From SURF-21 sp964529285 (lineage in GTDB: Bacteria; Actinomycetota; Geothermincolia; Geothermincolales; RBG-13-55-18), in contig CAZGWK010000010.1 in the NCBI GenBank assembly GCA_964529285.1, positions 12,845 through 76,844 of the forward strand: 64,000 nt of DNA. Reading direction: 5' to 3'. The notes beneath the pieces were generated by a model that was not told the origin of the DNA, ran no database searches, and saw nothing but the letters and a program-made list of their open reading frames with translations. This document shows positions 62,001 through 64,000 of this stretch, piece after piece (the first letter of the stretch is position 1; the number at the start of each line of letters is the position of its first letter). The position numbers and the translations under genes are program-made.

Positions 62001-63566
62001 TTCCGAGACGACGATGTGCTGCGCCATGACCCCCCTGATGAAGGCACGGCTCTCGCCCAGCCACTCCATTATGGGCCCGTAAGGAGAGTGTTCCAGGTCC
62101 ATGCGCCCGGCCTTTGCCAGCAGGATGTCGTTCTCGCGCCCCAGCCTCGCCACCTCCGACGGCGCACGCGCAGCCCCGCGCAGCAGCCCCAGCACTATGC
62201 CGGGAAGGGTGCGGATGTTCTCCAGCGTAGGACGCCATCTAACTTCCGCAAGCCCGCTCTCCTCCGGGCTCCTGCGGTCGAACTCGTGGGTGGTCCCCCC
62301 CGGTGCCCTGGCCACCATCTCCCTGACCACGGAGAGGTTGAGGTGGGCCCTCCCGTAGAAGAGGCCCAGGAAGATCATCTCGCTCCTGGGCTCGATGCCC
62401 TTCATCAGCCCGAAATCGCTGTTGGCCTTGACGAAGCCGTAATCGAGGGAGTCGATATCGGACATGCTCAAGGGGGTGAGCACGCCCGGGAGCACCTCGC
62501 TGATGTTGGAAAGGGTGTAGAGGTCGTAAGCGGGGTCTACGGTGGTGTCGAACTCGCACACCCATTCTTCCGTTGCTTTCTCCTTCACGGCGGCCGCCTC
62601 CTCGAGCCCGGTTATGCGCCTCGCCTGCAGTATGAACAGCTCGCCCGCGCTGAAAGCCCACTCGACGTCCTGGGGACAGCCGTAGGTGTCCTCGACGGCC
62701 CTGGCCGTCGCCACCAGCTCCGCGAGTTGCCTGCTGGAGAGGGAGGGCTTCTTTCGTTCCTCGGCGTCCAGTTCCACCCTGGTGTTGCCCCCGCCCCTTA
62801 CGGCATCTAATACTATCTTGAACTCCTTGTCGGCGATGCGCTCTTCCAGGACCTCGCCCGAGGACGCGTCCACCACGAAATGGTCGCTTTCCACCTGGCC
62901 GGACACTACGGCTTCCCCGAGGCCCAGGCAGGAGTTGACGACCATCTGGTCGCGCCTGCCGTTCAGAGGATTGGCGGTGAAGACGACCCCGGCGCACTCC
63001 GAGGCGACCATCGCCTGCACTACCGGCGCTACGAAGACGTCGAAATGGTCTATACCCCGGGCGTGGCGGCTGACCAGGGCACGGTAGCTGAAAGCCGAGG
63101 CCCAGCACTCCCTCACCTTCTCGATCACCTCTTCCTCACTGCGCAGGTTGTGGTAGGTGTCCATCTGGCCCGGGAAGGAGGTCACGCTCATGTCCTTAGT
63201 GCCCACGGAGGAACGCACCGCCACCAGGTTTCCGCCCGTCTCGGCCATGAGCTCCTGGTAAGCGGAGCCTATCTCCTTCACGATAGGGCCGGGCAAGGGG
63301 ATCGAGACCATGGCCTCCCTGATCCTCGCGCCGGCCATCTCCACGTCCATGGGGTCGAAGAAATAGACTTCCGAGAGCAGAAAAGCGATGCGGTCTTTGA
63401 GGTCCGGCGTCTCGAGCACCACGTCGTAGGCGTTCGCCGGGATACAGAACCCGAGCGGGACGGAAAACCCCGCCCGCAGCAGATGGCCCAGGTTGGCCCC
63501 CTTGCCTCCAGCCTGCCCCAGGTCGCCGAGGTCGATCTCGGAGAGAGAAACGGTAAAACGTCCCAA
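59094..63566 (-). CDS. PEP-utilising / rifampicin phosphotransferase-like protein with duplicated C-terminal half
   Basis: The N-terminal ATP-grasp domain (about 1-330) shows GGKGANLGHLLRAGFSVPLG, AVRSSVGTKDMS and DVEWAFSAGELFILQARRIT. Then come two copies of a module made of a helical substrate domain beginning EFDT[TS][VI]DPAY and ISEVLPGVLTPL, followed by a phospho-His domain, with GGPLSHGSIVARE at about residue 862 and again at about 1445. This matches rifampicin phosphotransferase (usually about 870 residues: ATP domain, substrate domain, His domain) and PEP synthase N-termini; the PEP-binding barrel is absent. I choose TTG 63566 (GGGTGG six bases upstream) because the frame's first TTG overlaps a -10 box. 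The substrate need not be rifampicin. Confidence 0.85.
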   Translation of the reverse strand: MGRFTVSLSEIDLGDLGQAGGKGANLGHLLRAGFSVPLGFCIPANAYDVVLETPDLKDRIAFLLSEVYFFDPMDVEMAGARIREAMVSIPLPGPIVKEIGSAYQELMAETGGNLVAVRSSVGTKDMSVTSFPGQMDTYHNLRSEEEVIEKVRECWASAFSYRALVSRHARGIDHFDVFVAPVVQAMVASECAGVVFTANPLNGRRDQMVVNSCLGLGEAVVSGQVESDHFVVDASSGEVLEERIADKEFKIVLDAVRGGGNTRVELDAEERKKPSLSSRQLAELVATARAVEDTYGCPQDVEWAFSAGELFILQARRITGLEEAAAVKEKATEEWVCEFDTTVDPAYDLYTLSNISEVLPGVLTPLSMSDIDSLDYGFVKANSDFGLMKGIEPRSEMIFLGLFYGRAHLNLSVVREMVARAPGGTTHEFDRRSPEESGLAEVRWRPTLENIRTLPGIVLGLLRGAARAPSEVARLGRENDILLAKAGRMDLEHSPYGPIMEWLGESRAFIRGVMAQHIVVSELAANYYDFLCKLAAKWLDDEGGILASRLVTGLHTLESARPNVHIWDLSREVASSGELRELFTATPPGEVLGRLESDPSAQARGFLSSLRAFLGEFGYRGVFESEAMLPCWEEDPSYIFSMIVNYLDADPSCDPREHAARQEREREEATRHALERLNAARRPLLRYFIKQSQDFIYMREYMKAVLVKLLSQGKTIYHALSRRFAAEGIVTEPDDLFFLTRDEIRALALGQGGHLPISELVEGRRHEYEMNLNVVLPEHTRGRPRPLSPGELETHEDVEVLSGIAVSPGRVTGRARVITDPRCDAEIKPGEILVAPVTDAAWTPLFVTAGAIVVDVGGPLSHGSIVAREYGIPGVLNVGKGTRSIRTGQVITVDGDHGKVYLHPSAGSGEEGPAVPAGGGWISEFDTSIDPAYPEYTLTNISEVLPGVLTPLTMSDLDSLDYGFTRANRDFGMMRGINPRSEMNFLGLFYNRCHLNLSVIKAAAARVPGGSASEFERRESGEEQAPEKWRPTPRNLAALPGLLWKIVSKGRSTPGEAEALAREMDARLAESERYDLESMPYREIIRRLEESRGHLYEITAMHITISQFALMYHLILSRLTREWLGDGEGMLASRLMTGLQSLESARPSALIWDLSRMVSGSDELGSICRGNAPGDILAALEVGGSAETGAFLASLRSFLSEYGYRGVFETETSVPSWGEDPGYVFSMILNYLETDDAHSPREMAARQDREREEALRELGERLKGVKLAALKYVLKQAQEFISLREYMKSYLIKGIAHAKKVYRFLGRRYGEDGIIAAPEDIYFLTRQEITRLAEGGELPVEELVSRRRKEYERNASVILPTYSMGRPVPLTPGELGPGADTETLTGTGVSPGKVTGKARVITDPRRNAEIKPGEILVAPVTDAAWTPLFVTAAATVVDVGGPLSHGSIVAREFGIPCVVNAGEATRLIHTGQVITVDGSRGKVYLHPVEK

Positions 63567-63593
63567 ACAGCACCACCCTTGCCTTGGTCTATT

Positions 63594-63599
63594 ATTATA
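63594..63599 (-). promoter_or_regulatory. -10 box candidate for the phosphotransferase-like gene
   Basis: TATAAT on the minus strand lies 28 bases before TTG 63566, giving a leader of about 20 bases. The -35 region is poor (GATAAT at 17-base spacing). Confidence 0.4.
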
Positions 63600-63744
63600 C
63601 AACCTTGTTTGTCCTCATTATCGTTGCAGCGGCGTGTACGTGGACTATCGAACTTCGAGAAGCAATGGGCATCCACGCCGCGGCCTGACTCCCATCACGG
63701 CGCGAACAGTGGTCATCTACGGCATGGACAGGCAAGGATACGAC

Positions 63745-64000
63745 TCACTGGTAGCAGCGAAGGGGTTTCTTGTGCACGATCGCCGCGAAGCACCTGTTGC
63801 ACGGCGCGCATGAAGATTCATCGGCCGTGCCCCTTCGTGGACCACCCGGGCGAGCTCACTCAAGCCCGGGATCATGTCGTCGCCCTCGTAGCCCATGACG
63901 TGGGTCTCGCGCACGAACACGTTCTCGAAGAGGATCTTGGCGGCGTGGCAGGCGCGCTGGCCCATTTTCTTCTCCACCCTGGGAACGCTGAACCCCTGCA
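63745..64000 (-). pseudogene. Chimeric remnant: acyl-CoA dehydrogenase fragment joined to OYE fragments (partial)
   Basis: From the right edge, the minus strand encodes GFSVPRVEKKMGQRACHAAK and ILFENVFV, an acyl-CoA dehydrogenase middle domain. In the same frame it changes to DDMIPGLSELARVVHEGA, which matches residues DDMIPGLRSLVEAVHAEG of the OYE protein at 30544-31719. After a frameshift it encodes CAPCNRCFAAIVHKKPLRC then YQ and TGA, the exact counterpart of that protein's C-terminal Fe-S motif and end. About 300 central OYE residues are missing. The gene is clearly broken; the left part continues outside the window. Confidence 0.7.

Overview
The window is a 64 kb piece of a GC-rich bacterial chromosome. 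It carries about 45 protein genes, no rRNA, tRNA or CRISPR that I can see, and one 100-base run of N (37543-37642), so it comes from a scaffolded, probably metagenome-derived assembly. The secreted proteins with repeated WYFAEG-type modules, the DrrAB-type ABC exporter, the many geranylgeranyl-reductase-like flavoproteins and the wealth of Fe-S proteins suggest an uncultivated, probably anaerobic actinobacterium (Geothermincolia/OPB41-like). That assignment is inference, not proof.

Layout. 0-4.4 kb: an Fe-S protein cut by the window edge, an ABC exporter pair, a truncated SAF-domain gene and about 800 bases of decayed sequence. 4.5-10.7 kb: a secreted protein with a caspase-like His/Cys dyad, a soluble three-PAS histidine kinase, a Tyr-Gly-repeat lipoprotein and a GNAT acetyltransferase. 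10.8-17.3 kb: an AddA/AddB-like helicase-nuclease operon. 17.6-31.7 kb: redox and beta-oxidation genes, namely two flavoproteins (one with a FixX-like ferredoxin), an acyl-CoA dehydrogenase, an MFS exporter, three tandem HdrD/GlpC-like CCG proteins, an amidohydrolase, a methyltransferase and an Old Yellow Enzyme relative. 32-39.4 kb: a duplicated TIGR04076-like protein and a very large secreted propeller/IPT/WYFAEG protein broken by the assembly gap. 39.5-50 kb: DUF169, SDR, DUF3795, a VAO-type flavoprotein, a stomatin/NfeD pair, a third GGR-like flavoprotein, an ArsM-like methyltransferase with a possible 45-residue leader gene, and a CPA2 antiporter with cytosolic Usp-like domains. 50-59 kb: two CrtC/DUF7064-like proteins, an operon of fumarate-reductase-like flavoprotein, [2Fe-2S] protein, ATC-hydrolase-like protein and M20 amidohydrolase, an MNT/HEPN module, a Cys-rich membrane protein and an enoyl-CoA hydratase. 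59-63.6 kb: a giant rifampicin-phosphotransferase-like protein with its second half duplicated. At the right edge lies a chimeric pseudogene made of acyl-CoA dehydrogenase and OYE fragments.

The most unusual signal runs across the whole window. It is a family of short elements beginning GGGGTCAG, mostly paired as long inverted repeats. At least ten loci carry them (near 3.4, 18.7, 21.9, 24.8, 27.6, 30.5, 33.1, 39.4, 40.4 and 41.4 kb). They sit preferentially at or within a few bases of stop codons, with GGGGTCAG reading in the sense direction of the gene that ends there. Arms are shared between loci while loops are unrelated. They look like non-autonomous REP/MITE-type elements that may double as terminators, and some have altered the C-termini of the adjoining genes.
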